From Paenibacillus arenilitoris (GTDB taxonomy: Bacteria > Bacillota > Bacilli > Paenibacillales > Paenibacillaceae): 64,000 nt of DNA. This document shows positions 16,150 through 27,000 of this stretch, piece after piece. The notes under the pieces were generated by a model that searched no databases, was not told the DNA's origin, and saw only the letters and a program-made list of their open reading frames with translations. Each line of letters opens with the position of its first letter. Position 1 is the stretch's first letter. Both the position numbers and the translations under genes were made by a program. Location of the stretch: contig NZ_JACXIY010000037.1 of the NCBI RefSeq assembly GCF_014705655.1, positions 1 to 64,000 of the forward strand, given 5' to 3'.

Positions 16150-18609
16150 TTACCGGCTCCTGAAGCTGACCAAGCCTTCGTTGATGCGATGCGCCTGCGC
16201 GATCGCCGCTTCCGGCGAATTCAATTCCGCACCCCATTGCAGCGTATATCGGAACTCATAGAAGCCGCCCAGCGTGCCTTTGAAGTTCGTTTCCCAATAG
16301 TTCGTCAGCACCCACGCGTACAAATCCCGGAACTCGTCCTCGGACTGCTGCCCGTGAACCTTCCTCGTTCCGTATTCGAGCGAGCCCAATTGAATCAACG
16401 GCGTATCCTTCGCCGCCAGGACAAGCCCGCCTCGGTCCGCTACATAGGCAAGGCCTTCTTGCACGCAATAATAATCGAGCATCGTGCCGGGCAGCTGATC
16501 GATGCCGGGACGGACCAGTGCTCCCGCCTTCTCCACCCACAGCTGCTCTTCCCCGCAGCCGGAACGGAACGGCAGCGAGACATAGACGTTCTCCGGATCC
16601 CAGACGCTGTTCTTGTGCATCCGAACGGATACGTCGACCCGGAGCATGCCCGTGTACGCCGTAATGAACAAAGAATAATAACTGCAGCCTTCCACCTCGT
16701 AGAGCAGCTCTACCGTGCCGTACAACGGTCCGTTCGCCACTTCCCTCGCGCCCGTCAACCGCCCGGCATGGCGCCGCACGTCCATCCCTTTGCGGTTGCG
16801 CCCCATCTTCCTGCGCACCTCCGCCATTTCCTTCGCGTTCCCGGCAGGCGTTACTTCGTAGACCGGCGTGAACGCGGCGTGAGGGGCGCCGCTCCGAAGC
16901 AGCTGCTCCCCGGTCCGCTTATCGATCCAGGAGACGATCCCATCTCCGAGCTTCCATTCGATCCGCGCATGCGGCGACTCCACGAACGATTCGCCGATCG
17001 ATAACCCCTGCTTCCCGAAGGCGTCCGGCAGCGGAATCAGGTCGTTCATGTCGTAGACCCTGTCGTTCCCTTCAAGCCTCGTGCTCTTCGCCGTATTCGC
17101 GCGGGCCTCTGCCGCCGGGCGCAGCGTATACGTGCGCTCTTCCCCCGGCGCCAGCGCGACCTTAACCGCAATCTGGTTTCCTTTGCTGACCGATTCCTTC
17201 TGGTGAACGAGAACGCTGCCCGTCCGATCGTCCACCACTTCAAGGCCGCCGCGGAACAAATCCGATTCCCATCCGCCTTCGATATAGATATAAGCCAGAT
17301 CCTCCGCCTTGCCGCCGGACGGATTAATCGCTTTGTACGTGAACGGACGGCCGGCGGCCACCAGCGCCTCTCCTTTGCGGTGCGTCACGTTGTCCAGCGC
17401 CGTCCAGACGGCGCGGCTCGCGTTCGCCGCATAAGCTTGCTTGCGCACCTCGAGCTCCTGCACGAGCGGATGCCACGGCTCCCTGACGGAAGAATGGTAC
17501 CCCCACGTATGCTCCGCGTACATGATCAGCTGCTGCTCCGCTTCGGCAATCAAGCTTCTGCCGGCGATTTCGCCGGTCGGGTCGAGCCGCTTCACGACTC
17601 GAAGCATGCGCTGCGCTTCCCTGTAAATTTGCGTATGCATGGCGGTGGAGGCTACGCCGTCCGACCACCAATCCGGCCAATCGCCGCGGAACACTTCAAT
17701 CTCCCGGGGCTGCTTCTTCACATGCTCGAAAAATTTGGACAGCGTCGTCATTTCGATCTCGACGGACTCGCCGTGCTTCCCGTTCCATTCATGGATGAAA
17801 GCCATGACGCCCCCGTTCGGAGCCGCATTGTCCCGAAGCTGGCCCATGACGTTCACCAGCACGAAGTCGTAGGGATACGCTTCCGCTTCCAGCTGCTGCA
17901 AGTAACGGCCGATCCGCGTCTCCGCCACTTCCCAATGATTTTCCGCGACGCCCCATACCGGGAATTCGTCCCGGATCGTATACGAGAGCATCGAATCCGG
18001 ATTAAGCCCCAGATCGTTGCCCATCATGTAATGTTCACCGTTCCATACGAGCAGCCGGTCGCCGGCCGGCGTCTCCCAATAGAACGGATACTGCTTGCGC
18101 CCGAGGGCGAACATGCCGTGATGCGTATGAATGCTCGTGAGCAGGTGGTCGATGCCCGAATCGATCATCGCCTGGGCGTAACCCCAGCTGTAGCCGTTAA
18201 TGTCCGCGGTCATCGCCGAATCGACCCGAATGCCGATTCGGTCCGCGTAGGCTTTGGCCCTGCCCGCCATATGGGTAAGAAGCTCTCCGTCGATGAGCTC
18301 CGTCATATTCAAATAAGTGCCCGACAATTCGATATCGCCCTGCCTCAAGGCGGATGCGAACTCCGCTTTCAGCTCGTCCGTCGCCTGCTCCAGGAACCGC
18401 TCCACCGCCCAGAACGTCTCGCACATCCACTTGAAGCCCTTCCATTCCGGGCGTCCCCCCGACCGGACGGATTTCGCGATTTCGATCGCTTGGCGAATAT
18501 AGTCGACCTGGAACTGCTCGATTTTTTCCTGGCGCTCCGTGTAGCCGATATCGGTATGCGAATGGTGAATCGTATAAATTTTCCACTTTCTCTTCAACGA
18601 TTGATTCAT
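16150..18609 (-). CDS. GH38-type alpha-mannosidase, cytoplasmic
   Basis: This 819-residue glycosidase has no signal peptide, so it works on imported oligosaccharide. The N-terminal GH38 zinc site is HHSHTDIGYT (H18, D20). The nucleophile is D136 in DINGYSW, and a further zinc-ligand His is in AEHTWGYHSS. A large C-terminal beta-sandwich region follows. It should release alpha-linked mannose. Its ATG overlaps the kinase stop (ATGA), so it is translated with the operon that starts at the binding lipoprotein. An exact linkage (alpha-1,2/1,3/1,6) cannot be read from sequence. Confidence 0.88.
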   Translation of the reverse strand: MNQSLKRKWKIYTIHHSHTDIGYTERQEKIEQFQVDYIRQAIEIAKSVRSGGRPEWKGFKWMCETFWAVERFLEQATDELKAEFASALRQGDIELSGTYLNMTELIDGELLTHMAGRAKAYADRIGIRVDSAMTADINGYSWGYAQAMIDSGIDHLLTSIHTHHGMFALGRKQYPFYWETPAGDRLLVWNGEHYMMGNDLGLNPDSMLSYTIRDEFPVWGVAENHWEVAETRIGRYLQQLEAEAYPYDFVLVNVMGQLRDNAAPNGGVMAFIHEWNGKHGESVEIEMTTLSKFFEHVKKQPREIEVFRGDWPDWWSDGVASTAMHTQIYREAQRMLRVVKRLDPTGEIAGRSLIAEAEQQLIMYAEHTWGYHSSVREPWHPLVQELEVRKQAYAANASRAVWTALDNVTHRKGEALVAAGRPFTYKAINPSGGKAEDLAYIYIEGGWESDLFRGGLEVVDDRTGSVLVHQKESVSKGNQIAVKVALAPGEERTYTLRPAAEARANTAKSTRLEGNDRVYDMNDLIPLPDAFGKQGLSIGESFVESPHARIEWKLGDGIVSWIDKRTGEQLLRSGAPHAAFTPVYEVTPAGNAKEMAEVRRKMGRNRKGMDVRRHAGRLTGAREVANGPLYGTVELLYEVEGCSYYSLFITAYTGMLRVDVSVRMHKNSVWDPENVYVSLPFRSGCGEEQLWVEKAGALVRPGIDQLPGTMLDYYCVQEGLAYVADRGGLVLAAKDTPLIQLGSLEYGTRKVHGQQSEDEFRDLYAWVLTNYWETNFKGTLGGFYEFRYTLQWGAELNSPEAAIAQAHRINEGLVSFRSR

Positions 18610-20348
18610 GGTTCTTGCTCCCTCCGCGGTTCATCCTTGTTTTTGTTATATTTCGGCAGCACGATCGTAATGCGCGTGCCTTGCCCGGGCTCGGAATGGG
18701 CGGATATGCCGTATTGCGTCCCGAAAAAGATCCGTATCCGCTGCTGGACGTTATACAAGCCGTAGCCTTGCGATTTTTTCACGAACACGTCTTCCAATTG
18801 CCGCTCGGTCATTCCCGGTCCGTTATCCTCGACGGTGAAGACGATCGTCTCCCCATCCTCGGCTCCCCTGATGGTCAGAAGACCCCGGCCGCCGCGTTTT
18901 TGGTCGATCCCGTGCTCAATGGCGTTCTCCACGACCGGCTGCAAAATCAGCTTGATGACGTCGTACGCATACAACGATTCGTCGATATCGTACACCGCGT
19001 CGAACCGGTACTCGTGCATGACCAGCTGGATATCGATATACGCTCTCGTATTGTCCAGCTCGCCCTTCACCGGAATGATGTCGTCGCCCCGATTGAGCGT
19101 CGTCCGGTAAAAGAGAGACAGCGTCGTCGTAATGCGGCTAATCTCGTCGGCGCCGATATCGATCGCTTTCCAATTGATCAGGGAAAGGGAATTGTACAGA
19201 AAATGCGGATTGATCTGCGATTGCAGCGCCTTCATTTCCGCATCCTGCTGAATGATTTTGCTCCGGTACACTTCGTCGATCATCGCTTTGAAGCTTTTCA
19301 GCATTTTGCCGAACCGGTTCGTCAGCTCGCCGATCTCGTCCTTCGAGTCGCTGCTCGCCTCGATCTCCAAATTGCCGATCGCCGCCATATGCATCGTCCG
19401 GTTGAGCCGATGGATCCGCTTGACGAAGGAATAGGACAGCGCCCAAATGAGGATCATGACAAGCAGCAGGCAGATGCCTTCGATCGTAATCGTCGCCTTC
19501 AGGATGATGCCGGCGTTCACCGACACCGAATCGCTCGGAATGTAATAGACAATGCTCCAGCCCGGCTCGGCAATCTCGCAGGTGATCGCGATCAGCCCCG
19601 GCCAGTCCGACGCCTCGCGGCCTTCGCCGATCCATCGCCGGATGCGTTCCTCCGTGTCCTGCTCATCGAACCGCGCGTTCGCATACAAAATACTGCGGTT
19701 CCGGTCGGTGATCATAATTCCGTATTGCCGATCCCCGGCAATCGCCAGATCGGCAAATACTTTCTTCGCATCAAGCTCTACGTACAGCAGATTCCGGATG
19801 TCCTGCCGGTACGTTCCGACGAACCTGCGGGCGGCGAACAGCTTGCCGTCCTCGCTGAACCAGTTCGTTTGGACGCTCCCCATCGTTTCCTTGAACCATG
19901 CCGCATCTTCGACGCGCTTCACGGCAAGGATGGAATTCCTTCTCTCCGTCATATCGTTATCGGTATACACCGTTACTTGGCGGATATCGTTATTCAGAAA
20001 CTGGATCGTATTGAACAGCGGATCCACTTTCTCCTCCAGATCCTTGTACATCTCGTAATAATCGTTATATTCATTATGAAAGACGTTGACGATGGTCGAG
20101 TTGTAGCTGATCGACTCGATCGCCGCATTGTACATTTTCACCTTGTAATCGAGACTGTCCGCCATCTTCTTCACGTTGCTCTCGATGCCGATCCTCGCCT
20201 GCTTGATCAGCAGCGATTTGGATTGGTTATAGGAGTAAGCGCCAAGCACCGACATCGGGATGATGACGACCAGCAGATAGGAGAGAATCAGCTTCTGCTT
20301 AAACCGCAAATTATTAATGAAATAGAGCACTGGGTTCAACTTGTTCAT
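18606..20348 (-). CDS. YesM-like sensor histidine kinase
   Basis: This 580-residue membrane kinase has a first membrane helix at about 18-38, an extracytoplasmic Cache-like sensor (about 40-280), a second helix (about 285-308), HAMP (about 308-360) and a His_kinase domain with the phospho-acceptor H382 in QINPHFLYNSLSLINWK. The ATPase part has ENAIEHGIDQ, DNGPGMT and GYGLYNVQQRI. ATG 20348 is used because AGAGGA precedes it. It is embedded in the transporter operon and overlaps the GH38 gene by four nt. No response regulator adjoins it; the nearest is the orphan at 28948-30498, probably its partner. It likely senses an extracellular mannoside. Confidence 0.92.
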   Translation of the reverse strand: MNKLNPVLYFINNLRFKQKLILSYLLVVIIPMSVLGAYSYNQSKSLLIKQARIGIESNVKKMADSLDYKVKMYNAAIESISYNSTIVNVFHNEYNDYYEMYKDLEEKVDPLFNTIQFLNNDIRQVTVYTDNDMTERRNSILAVKRVEDAAWFKETMGSVQTNWFSEDGKLFAARRFVGTYRQDIRNLLYVELDAKKVFADLAIAGDRQYGIMITDRNRSILYANARFDEQDTEERIRRWIGEGREASDWPGLIAITCEIAEPGWSIVYYIPSDSVSVNAGIILKATITIEGICLLLVMILIWALSYSFVKRIHRLNRTMHMAAIGNLEIEASSDSKDEIGELTNRFGKMLKSFKAMIDEVYRSKIIQQDAEMKALQSQINPHFLYNSLSLINWKAIDIGADEISRITTTLSLFYRTTLNRGDDIIPVKGELDNTRAYIDIQLVMHEYRFDAVYDIDESLYAYDVIKLILQPVVENAIEHGIDQKRGGRGLLTIRGAEDGETIVFTVEDNGPGMTERQLEDVFVKKSQGYGLYNVQQRIRIFFGTQYGISAHSEPGQGTRITIVLPKYNKNKDEPRREQEP

Positions 20349-20374
20349 CGGCCGTCCTCTTTCCCCCGTTCCCG

Positions 20375-21265
20375 CTACTCCTTCACCGCGCCCAGCACGA
20401 TGCCGCTCACGAAATAGCGCTGCAGGAAAGGATAGATGCATAGAATCGGAAGCATCGAGAGAACGACCTTCGCCGCGCTGAGCGTCCGGTTCGATATCGC
20501 CGACAGCCGCTTGATCTCTTCCGGATCGGTCGTATTCATGATCGAGCTCAAGGAAAGCACCAATTGTTGAATGTACGTCTGCAGCGGCCAGTTCTCCTTA
20601 TGGTTCATCAGAATCATGCCGTCAAAGAAGGAGTTCCAGTGGCCCACGATCGAGAACAGCGTAATGGTAGCCATGGACGGCACGGACGTAGGCAAATAAA
20701 TATGGAACAGCGTCTGCCAAGGCCCGGCCCCGTCCATGTTCGCCGCTTCGTCCAGCTCCTTCGGAATGCCGCGGAAAAAATTCATGAGCAGGATGACGCT
20801 GAATACGGGCACGGCCGTAGGCAGCACGAGCGCCCATATGCTGTCTAGCATCTTGAGCGAGCTGATCGTCATATACCACGGAATAAGCCCGCCGCTGAAC
20901 AGCATCGTGAACACCATATACCACATGTACGCATTCCGGCCCGGGAACAATCTGGCGGACTTGGACAGCGGATACGCCATCAGCACCGTGACGAGAAAAT
21001 TGATGATCCCGCCCAGAACGACCCGCTGCACGGAAACGCCGAACGATATAAAGAAGAAGCGGTCGCCGAGCACCTCCTTGTACGACGACAACGTAAAGTC
21101 GACCGGCCAGAAATAGACGAGCCCGGCGTTGGCTGCCGCCTTATCGCTGAAGGACAGGGCGACCGCGTACAGGATGGGCGCCAAACACAGTAGCGCCGAG
21201 AACGCCAAAATCAGGTAAATGCCCGAATCGGCTATTTTATTCGTTTCTTTCACCATTCCGATCAC
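20375..21265 (-). CDS. Carbohydrate ABC transporter permease (LplC type)
   Basis: This 296-residue protein has about six membrane segments and the EAA-loop sequence ELDEAANMDGAGPWQTLFHIYLP (about 185-207), which docks the ATPase. The C-terminal end FLQRYFVSGIVLGAVKE is typical of MalG/LplC-like sugar permeases. With the upstream permease and lipoprotein it forms an oligosaccharide importer. The ATPase is not encoded here, as usual for these systems, which share an MsmX-like ATPase. The start could be the GTG at 21265 or the ATG three codons later; neither has a strong ribosome site. Confidence 0.93.
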   Translation of the reverse strand: MIGMVKETNKIADSGIYLILAFSALLCLAPILYAVALSFSDKAAANAGLVYFWPVDFTLSSYKEVLGDRFFFISFGVSVQRVVLGGIINFLVTVLMAYPLSKSARLFPGRNAYMWYMVFTMLFSGGLIPWYMTISSLKMLDSIWALVLPTAVPVFSVILLMNFFRGIPKELDEAANMDGAGPWQTLFHIYLPTSVPSMATITLFSIVGHWNSFFDGMILMNHKENWPLQTYIQQLVLSLSSIMNTTDPEEIKRLSAISNRTLSAAKVVLSMLPILCIYPFLQRYFVSGIVLGAVKE

Positions 21266-21271
21266 GCTCGC

Positions 21272-22162
21272 TTAGAAAATTCTGTAATTGGCATAACGGT
21301 AAGCCAGCCCGTAGGAGATCAGGATCAAAATAAAGCTGACCGCCGACTTCAGCAGCCCCACCGCAGTCGCCAGGCCGAACTGCATTTCCTGAAGACCCGT
21401 ACGGTACACGTAAGTGTCGATAATGTCCCCCGTCTCATAAACGAGCGGATTGTACAGATTGAGAATTTGCTCGAATCCGGCGTTCAGCACGTTGCCGAGA
21501 CTTAGCGTCGCCAGCAAAATAACCGTCGGCAGCAGCGCGGGAACGGTGATGTACAGCAGCTTCTGCAGGCGGCTCGCTCCGTCGATGGAAGCCGCTTCGT
21601 ACAAGGACGCGTTGATCGAGGTAAGCGCGGCCAAATAAATAATGGTGCTGAAGCCGAATTCCTTCCACACGTCGCTGGCGACCAGGATCGGCCTAAACCA
21701 CGCATTGCTGGACAGAAACATGACGGGTTCCCGGCCGAACCAGCTCAAAATTTGATTCACGAGCCCGTCCAGCGTCAGCATGTTGATCAGGATGCCCGAC
21801 AGGATGACCCATGACATGAAATGCGGCAAGTACACGACCGTCTGGATCGTCCGCTTGAACAGGACGATTCTCGCTTCGTTCAGGAGAAGCGCGAACACGA
21901 AGGGCACGACGAGTCCGGCCGCTATTTTCATTAACGCGATCGAGATCGTGTTCACGAAAATTTGCTTGCTGTCGGGCAGCGAGAACATGTAGCCGAAATT
22001 TTCCCAGCCTACCCATTCGGAGGCGAAAATGCCTTTGGTCGGAATATAATCCTGGAAGGCGATGGCCACCCCGAACATCGGCACGATGCTGAAAATAAAG
22101 AGAAGAACCGCACCCGGTATTAACATCAGGTGATAATTCAGGATAAAGCTTCTGTTTCTCAA
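21272..22162 (-). CDS. Carbohydrate ABC transporter permease (LplB type)
   Basis: This 296-residue membrane protein has six predicted helices and an EAA loop SLYEAASIDGASRLQKLLYITVP (about 185-207). It forms the channel with the LplC-type partner seven nt downstream. The DIIDTYVYRTGLQEMQFG block is typical of LplB permeases that pair with very large binding lipoproteins. It is separated from the lipoprotein gene by a strong stem-loop, which probably lowers its expression relative to that gene. Confidence 0.93.
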   Translation of the reverse strand: MRNRSFILNYHLMLIPGAVLLFIFSIVPMFGVAIAFQDYIPTKGIFASEWVGWENFGYMFSLPDSKQIFVNTISIALMKIAAGLVVPFVFALLLNEARIVLFKRTIQTVVYLPHFMSWVILSGILINMLTLDGLVNQILSWFGREPVMFLSSNAWFRPILVASDVWKEFGFSTIIYLAALTSINASLYEAASIDGASRLQKLLYITVPALLPTVILLATLSLGNVLNAGFEQILNLYNPLVYETGDIIDTYVYRTGLQEMQFGLATAVGLLKSAVSFILILISYGLAYRYANYRIF

Positions 22163-22191
22163 AGACGCAACCCCTTTCTTCGCCGGGTTAG

Positions 22192-22231
22192 GCGGTTAGG
22201 CACCAAGACGGAAAACCCGATGCCTAACCGC
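22192..22231 (-). other. Intercistronic stem-loop after the binding-protein gene
   Basis: GCGGTTAGGC and GCCTAACCGC form a perfect ten-pair stem between the lipoprotein and permease genes. Such structures commonly stabilise the upstream message or attenuate the downstream one. No T run follows. Confidence 0.65.
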
Positions 22232-22251
22232 GACATGCTGCCGGTGTCCGG

Positions 22252-23934
22252 TTATTGCCCTGCTTCCTGCTGCACTTCCTGGGTAATTTCGTCTCCGCCC
22301 TGCTTCTTCCACTGCGCGACGAAATCGTCGAAGCTGTCCAGCGGCGCGTTGCCCGTAATGATCTTCAGGAACGTTTCGTTCTCAAGCTTCGTCAGATTGG
22401 TGCCTTTCTTCGCCATCGTTTCCGTCTGGCCGTAGAAGACCGGCTCGATCCTGTTCAGCTTATCCGAGCCGACTTCGCTGCCGCCGACATAGTAAGCCAG
22501 GTAGTTGGCGTAGGCGGCGATATCCTGCTTCGGATTTTCCAGGTTCTTCACGATCGAATCGTATGTGGGCACTTGATCCGCAGGCAGGCTCGCGCTGTCC
22601 TTCGCCTCAACGGCGCTCTTCAGCCGCAGGTACCCTTCGTACACCGTATTTTCGTTGTTCAGCTGCAGGTTCAGCGGCCAGTTCAGCCAGCTGACGCCGA
22701 GGCCCTTGTACAGCTCGGCGGCGGCGGGGTCCTTCAGGCGAAGTCCCTCGTACTGGACGCTGAGCGTTTTGACGATCGCTTCCGGGTGCTCGAAGCCTTT
22801 GCGGACGACGAGATACTGGCCCGACGGCTTGGATACGGCCAGGTTGCGCTTGCCGCTTTCGTCCAGAGGAGCCGTCAAGGCGATCCAATCCGCCTTCGCG
22901 TCGTTCTTGACCGAGTCCGAGAGCATCCAGCCCGCGAACCAAGGGGCGAACAGGATGCCGGCTTTGCCGCTTGCGACCTGCGCCGCATTGTCGTTCCATT
23001 TGCGGGTGACGAATTCTTCGTCGATGAGGCCGGCCGCGTACATCTCGCGCAGCTTGCCGAGGGCGTCCTTCATCTCCGGGGCGATGGAGCCGTTCACGAC
23101 CGCGCCGGACTCGTCTTTCAGCCAATAGCCCGGATAAGCGCCGTATGCGGCGAATATCGGGTCGAAGGTGAAGAACGCGCCGTCCGTCGCCAGGTTCGGG
23201 TCGCCCAGCAGGCCGACCGTATCGGCGGCGCCGTTCCGGTCCGGATCCTGCTCCTTGAACGCCTTGGCGACGGCCGCGACTTCGTCGAGCGTGGAAGGCG
23301 CTTGCAAATCGAGCGTCTTCAGCCAATCCCCGCGAACCCACAGCAGCTGGTTATTCCCCGCGATATTCGTATCCGGCAGCGCCAGCATCTTGCCGTCCCT
23401 CTTGACCGCGTCCAGCACGCGGCCGTTATAGGAATCGTAATATTGTTTGATTAACGGGGACGCGTACTTGTCGTAGGCCTCCGTCAGATCCGCCAGCATA
23501 TCCGCTTCGGCGAGCTGTTTATATTGATTCTCGTCGACGATCATGACATCCGGAATTTGGGAGCTGGCGATGGCGAGGTTCACCTTCTGCTTGTACGCCT
23601 CGCCGTCTTCCACCGAGAAATCGTACTGGACTTTAATATTTAATTTGTCCTCGACGTATTTCAAGAATTGGTTGCTCTCCAGCGTATCGCCGGCCGGAAG
23701 GTTGTTCCCCGCGACGCCCTGCCTTCCCAGCGTGAACGTGACCGTCTCCTCGTACGGCGCGAGAGGATCCGCGTCCGCCGCGGCATTGTCCGGCTTATTT
23801 TGCGTATTCCCCGTTCCTTCCGCCGCCGCATTCTGTTCGTTTGCGCCGTTCCCCGAATTTGCGTTCTGGCTGCAAGCCGCCAAGCTCGCCGTCAGCGCAG
23901 CAGCCATTACAAGCTGCATCCATTTTCCTTTCAC
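22252..23934 (-). CDS. Sugar-binding lipoprotein of an lpl-type ABC importer
   Basis: This 560-residue extracellular solute-binding protein starts with a lipoprotein signal; the lipobox is SLAAC with Cys at about 21, followed by an N/A/G-rich linker. Large proteins of this class bind oligosaccharides for LplB/LplC permeases. It is the first gene of the operon that continues through permeases, kinase, GH38, isomerase and ROK, so its ligand is probably a mannose-containing glycan. The start is a GTG with GGGGGAG upstream. A 29-nt motif shared with the secreted mannosidase gene lies 63 nt before the start. Confidence 0.92.
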   Translation of the reverse strand: MKGKWMQLVMAAALTASLAACSQNANSGNGANEQNAAAEGTGNTQNKPDNAAADADPLAPYEETVTFTLGRQGVAGNNLPAGDTLESNQFLKYVEDKLNIKVQYDFSVEDGEAYKQKVNLAIASSQIPDVMIVDENQYKQLAEADMLADLTEAYDKYASPLIKQYYDSYNGRVLDAVKRDGKMLALPDTNIAGNNQLLWVRGDWLKTLDLQAPSTLDEVAAVAKAFKEQDPDRNGAADTVGLLGDPNLATDGAFFTFDPIFAAYGAYPGYWLKDESGAVVNGSIAPEMKDALGKLREMYAAGLIDEEFVTRKWNDNAAQVASGKAGILFAPWFAGWMLSDSVKNDAKADWIALTAPLDESGKRNLAVSKPSGQYLVVRKGFEHPEAIVKTLSVQYEGLRLKDPAAAELYKGLGVSWLNWPLNLQLNNENTVYEGYLRLKSAVEAKDSASLPADQVPTYDSIVKNLENPKQDIAAYANYLAYYVGGSEVGSDKLNRIEPVFYGQTETMAKKGTNLTKLENETFLKIITGNAPLDSFDDFVAQWKKQGGDEITQEVQQEAGQ

Positions 23935-23997
23935 CCTTACTCCCCCGCTTCATCGATAGTGGTTACGCCTTCATCATATAAAACAGCCGGTTCATCC

Positions 23998-24026
23998 GAA
24001 ATCCAAAATATTTTCGATTCGTTTCA
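23998..24026 (-). promoter_or_regulatory. Shared 29-nt operator upstream of the mannoside importer operon
   Basis: The minus strand reads TGAAACGAATCGAAAA and ends GATTTC, matching the site at 28844-28872 at 24 of 29 positions. GATTTC lies 17 nt before a TATATG -10 candidate, so the motif abuts a weak -35, as expected for an activator site. The likely binder is the orphan YesN-like regulator (inference). Confidence 0.6.
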
Positions 24027-24042
24027 CTATTTTACGGAATGG

Positions 24043-27000
24043 TCAATAGATCCGGATTTCGGACAAGCCCACGTTGTCTCCTGCTCCGCGAAGGTCCAAC
24101 TTCACCCAGGTCACGGTCTTATCCGGGAACGTAACGGCTTTCCCTTCGCCGTTCGCGGGAATGTCGGCCACTTCGACGGATGTGCCGTCGCTGAAGGTCA
24201 GCGTGCCGCCCCTGGCGTCGTCGAGCAGATTCATCCGGTCATGCAAAATGATCCGATTAACGGTGCGCGGCTCCGACCATTCCAGCCGGATCCAGGGCTC
24301 CTTCTCGCCGAGCGAAGCCCACTCCCCGGCCCCTTGCACGGCGATGACGCCGTCGGTTGCTTTCGAAGCGCCGTAATCGCCGTTATATTCCGAAGAAGCC
24401 GTTGCGCTTGCCTTGGCCGCGGCGTTCTCCGCCTCGAACACCTGGATCTCGGAGAGGCCGACATGGCTGCCTTCGCCTCCCGTCGCCTCGAACTTGATCC
24501 ACGTTACCGCCCTGCTCGGGAAGGAAACCGTCTTGGCGGAGCCGTCCGCCGGAATGTCCGTCACTTCGACGCTGCTGCCGTCGCTGAACGTCAACCGCCC
24601 GCTGACGGCGTTGTCGGCCGTATTCGCGCGGTCGTACAACGTAACTTGGTTGACCACCTTGCTCTCCACCCATTCCAGGCTAAGCCATGGCGTCCTCTCC
24701 CCCTTGGACGACCACTCCCCGCTGCCGTGCACGCCGACGATGCCGTCCGCCGCTTTGGCCGGCGCGTTGCCCTCGTCGTACCACGACGAAGCGGACAGGA
24801 TCGCCTCTCTGGCCAGATTGGCCGGCTCGAATACTTGGATCTCGGATAAGCCTACGTTGCCGCCCGCTCCGCCGGTCACCTCGAACTTGACCCATGAAAT
24901 CGTTTTTTCGTCGAACACAACATCCTTTGCCGCGCCGTCCGGGGAAATGCCGTCCACCGGGATGACGCTGCCGTCGCTAAACCGCAAATTGCCGGCCAAG
25001 GCGTTATCGTCGAGGTTGATCCGGTCATAGAGCGATACTTTGCTTACCTTCTTCGGTTCGTCCCAAGCCAGCTCGATCCACGGATTCGTCTCCCCCGCGG
25101 AAGCCCATTCGCCGCTGCCGTGCAAGCCCGAGACGCCGTCTACCGCCTTGGCCCCGCCGTAATCCGCGTTGAAGGCCGAAGATACGGTTACTTCGGCAAG
25201 CGGCGCGACATTGCCGCCCGACACGGCTAATTCCGGCGTCGTTACCGCGACCGGACCGCTCATCCCGGACAGGTTCCCCGCATCGTCATAGGCCTTGACC
25301 GAATAGCTGTACGTGGTGCTGCCGGCCGCCTCCGTGTCCAGGAAGCTGCGGTAGAAGCCGCTTAAATCCTTGATCTCTACCCCGTCGCGGTACACCTTAT
25401 AGCCCTTCACGGACACATTGTCCGAAGACGGCTCCCAGGACAACGCCACCCGGCTTGCGCTCCGGGCATGGCCGTCGAGTCCGGCCGGCGCGGTCGGCGC
25501 GGCCGTATCGCCGATGGAGCCCGCTGCCGGCTGCGCGGCATCGGACGGCAGGCCCTTCCGTCCCGCATTTACGGCGCGCACTTTGTAGAAGTACGAACGC
25601 GTCAAGCCCGGCACCACTTGGCGGTCGAGGTAATGGCTGCCGCTAACCGAAGCGAGATAATGGCCGGCGCCCGGCTCGAAGCCGCTTTCCGTTCCGCGGT
25701 AAATTTCGTAGTGGGAGATGCCTTCTCCCGGAGCCTCATCCCACGTCAGCTGCGTCCCGTAATCATCGGTTACGCCCTGCAGATTCCGTACCTTGGCCGG
25801 CGCTTCGCCGCCCGTCAGCCGCAGCGTCTTCCAGCCGTGGCCCTTGATCGTAAACGAGACGGTGCCGTTCTTCAGAGCGAGCGGCGACCGGTCGTTCTCG
25901 ACCAGATCCGTTTCCGCGACCGCCTCGGGCTGCAGGAAGCCGACGTCAACCGTCACCTTCGTCTCGCGGCCCAGCGTTTCGTTAAAGCGCAGAATCGTCC
26001 CTTCGCCGCTTGCTTCCGCCAGCTTGGCCGTCGTCAGCACGACATTGTCTTTATCGATGCCGATGAATTGATCCTTCTCCGCGGCGAGACTCGCTCCCCC
26101 GGCTTGGCTGCTTGCGATTACCTTCGCCTGCAGCGCGTTCGAGGCGTTCATCCCGAATTGGTCCGCGCGCCCTTCCTGCCAGCTGCCTCCCTGATGCGGG
26201 GCAAGCGAGTAGTTGAACGTGACCGGACCCGGCTGCGTCTTCTGGAAGTTCGTATGCCACTTATTGTTGAAGACGAAGCTGTATACCCACGGATTGTCCG
26301 CATGGTAATCCCAGTCTCCCATCGCCGATCTTCGCTCGCCGTACTGCACGATCGGATTCGACAGCGGCGATAGCGTAATGCCGTAGTCGTCTTTATCCGA
26401 AGCGTCGATCCAGCGGTTTACCGTGAAATAGGCGGTGCTCGAGCCGTAAAACTGTTCATTGTCGCGGTCCCGGATATTCGAGCCCGCGAACGGCTTCACG
26501 GCTCCGCTCGGCATTTCATGCCGCAAATCGAAATTCGGCACGTTTAACGGAAAGACGAAAAATCCTTCCTCGTCCTGCGTGCCGTACGAAGGGGCGTCCG
26601 CTTTGTCCACTTCGTTCACGATATCGATTCTCGGAATGCCGTCATACAAAACGACCTTCCGCTTCATGCCGTTAAGTCCGGCCGTCGCTCCGTCGGCCGT
26701 CATGGTTGCCATGACCGGCCCGCTCGTGCCCGTCAGCTGCGCTTGCTTCACCGTGAACGTCGAATACAGCTCGGGACTCATCAGCTTCGTCGTATGGTAG
26801 ACGAATTCGTTCATCCGGTAAGGCGCCGAGGCGTCGACCATTTCCTTGCCTCCGTTCCGCTTGTCCACAATGCTCGCGATCGCGCCCGTCTCGTCGAACG
26901 TCACTTTGAAATAGTCGTTCTCCATGGTCGAATAAGTCACTTGAATGCCGGAAGGGAATTGCGGTTCCTCGGCCGCAGGCAGCGCTTGAAACGTTTTGTA

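Noticed and set aside
17203-20417. Two frames over 500 residues antisense to GH38 and the kinase
   Set aside because: Both mirror genes with complete catalytic motifs and have Arg/His-rich low-quality composition.
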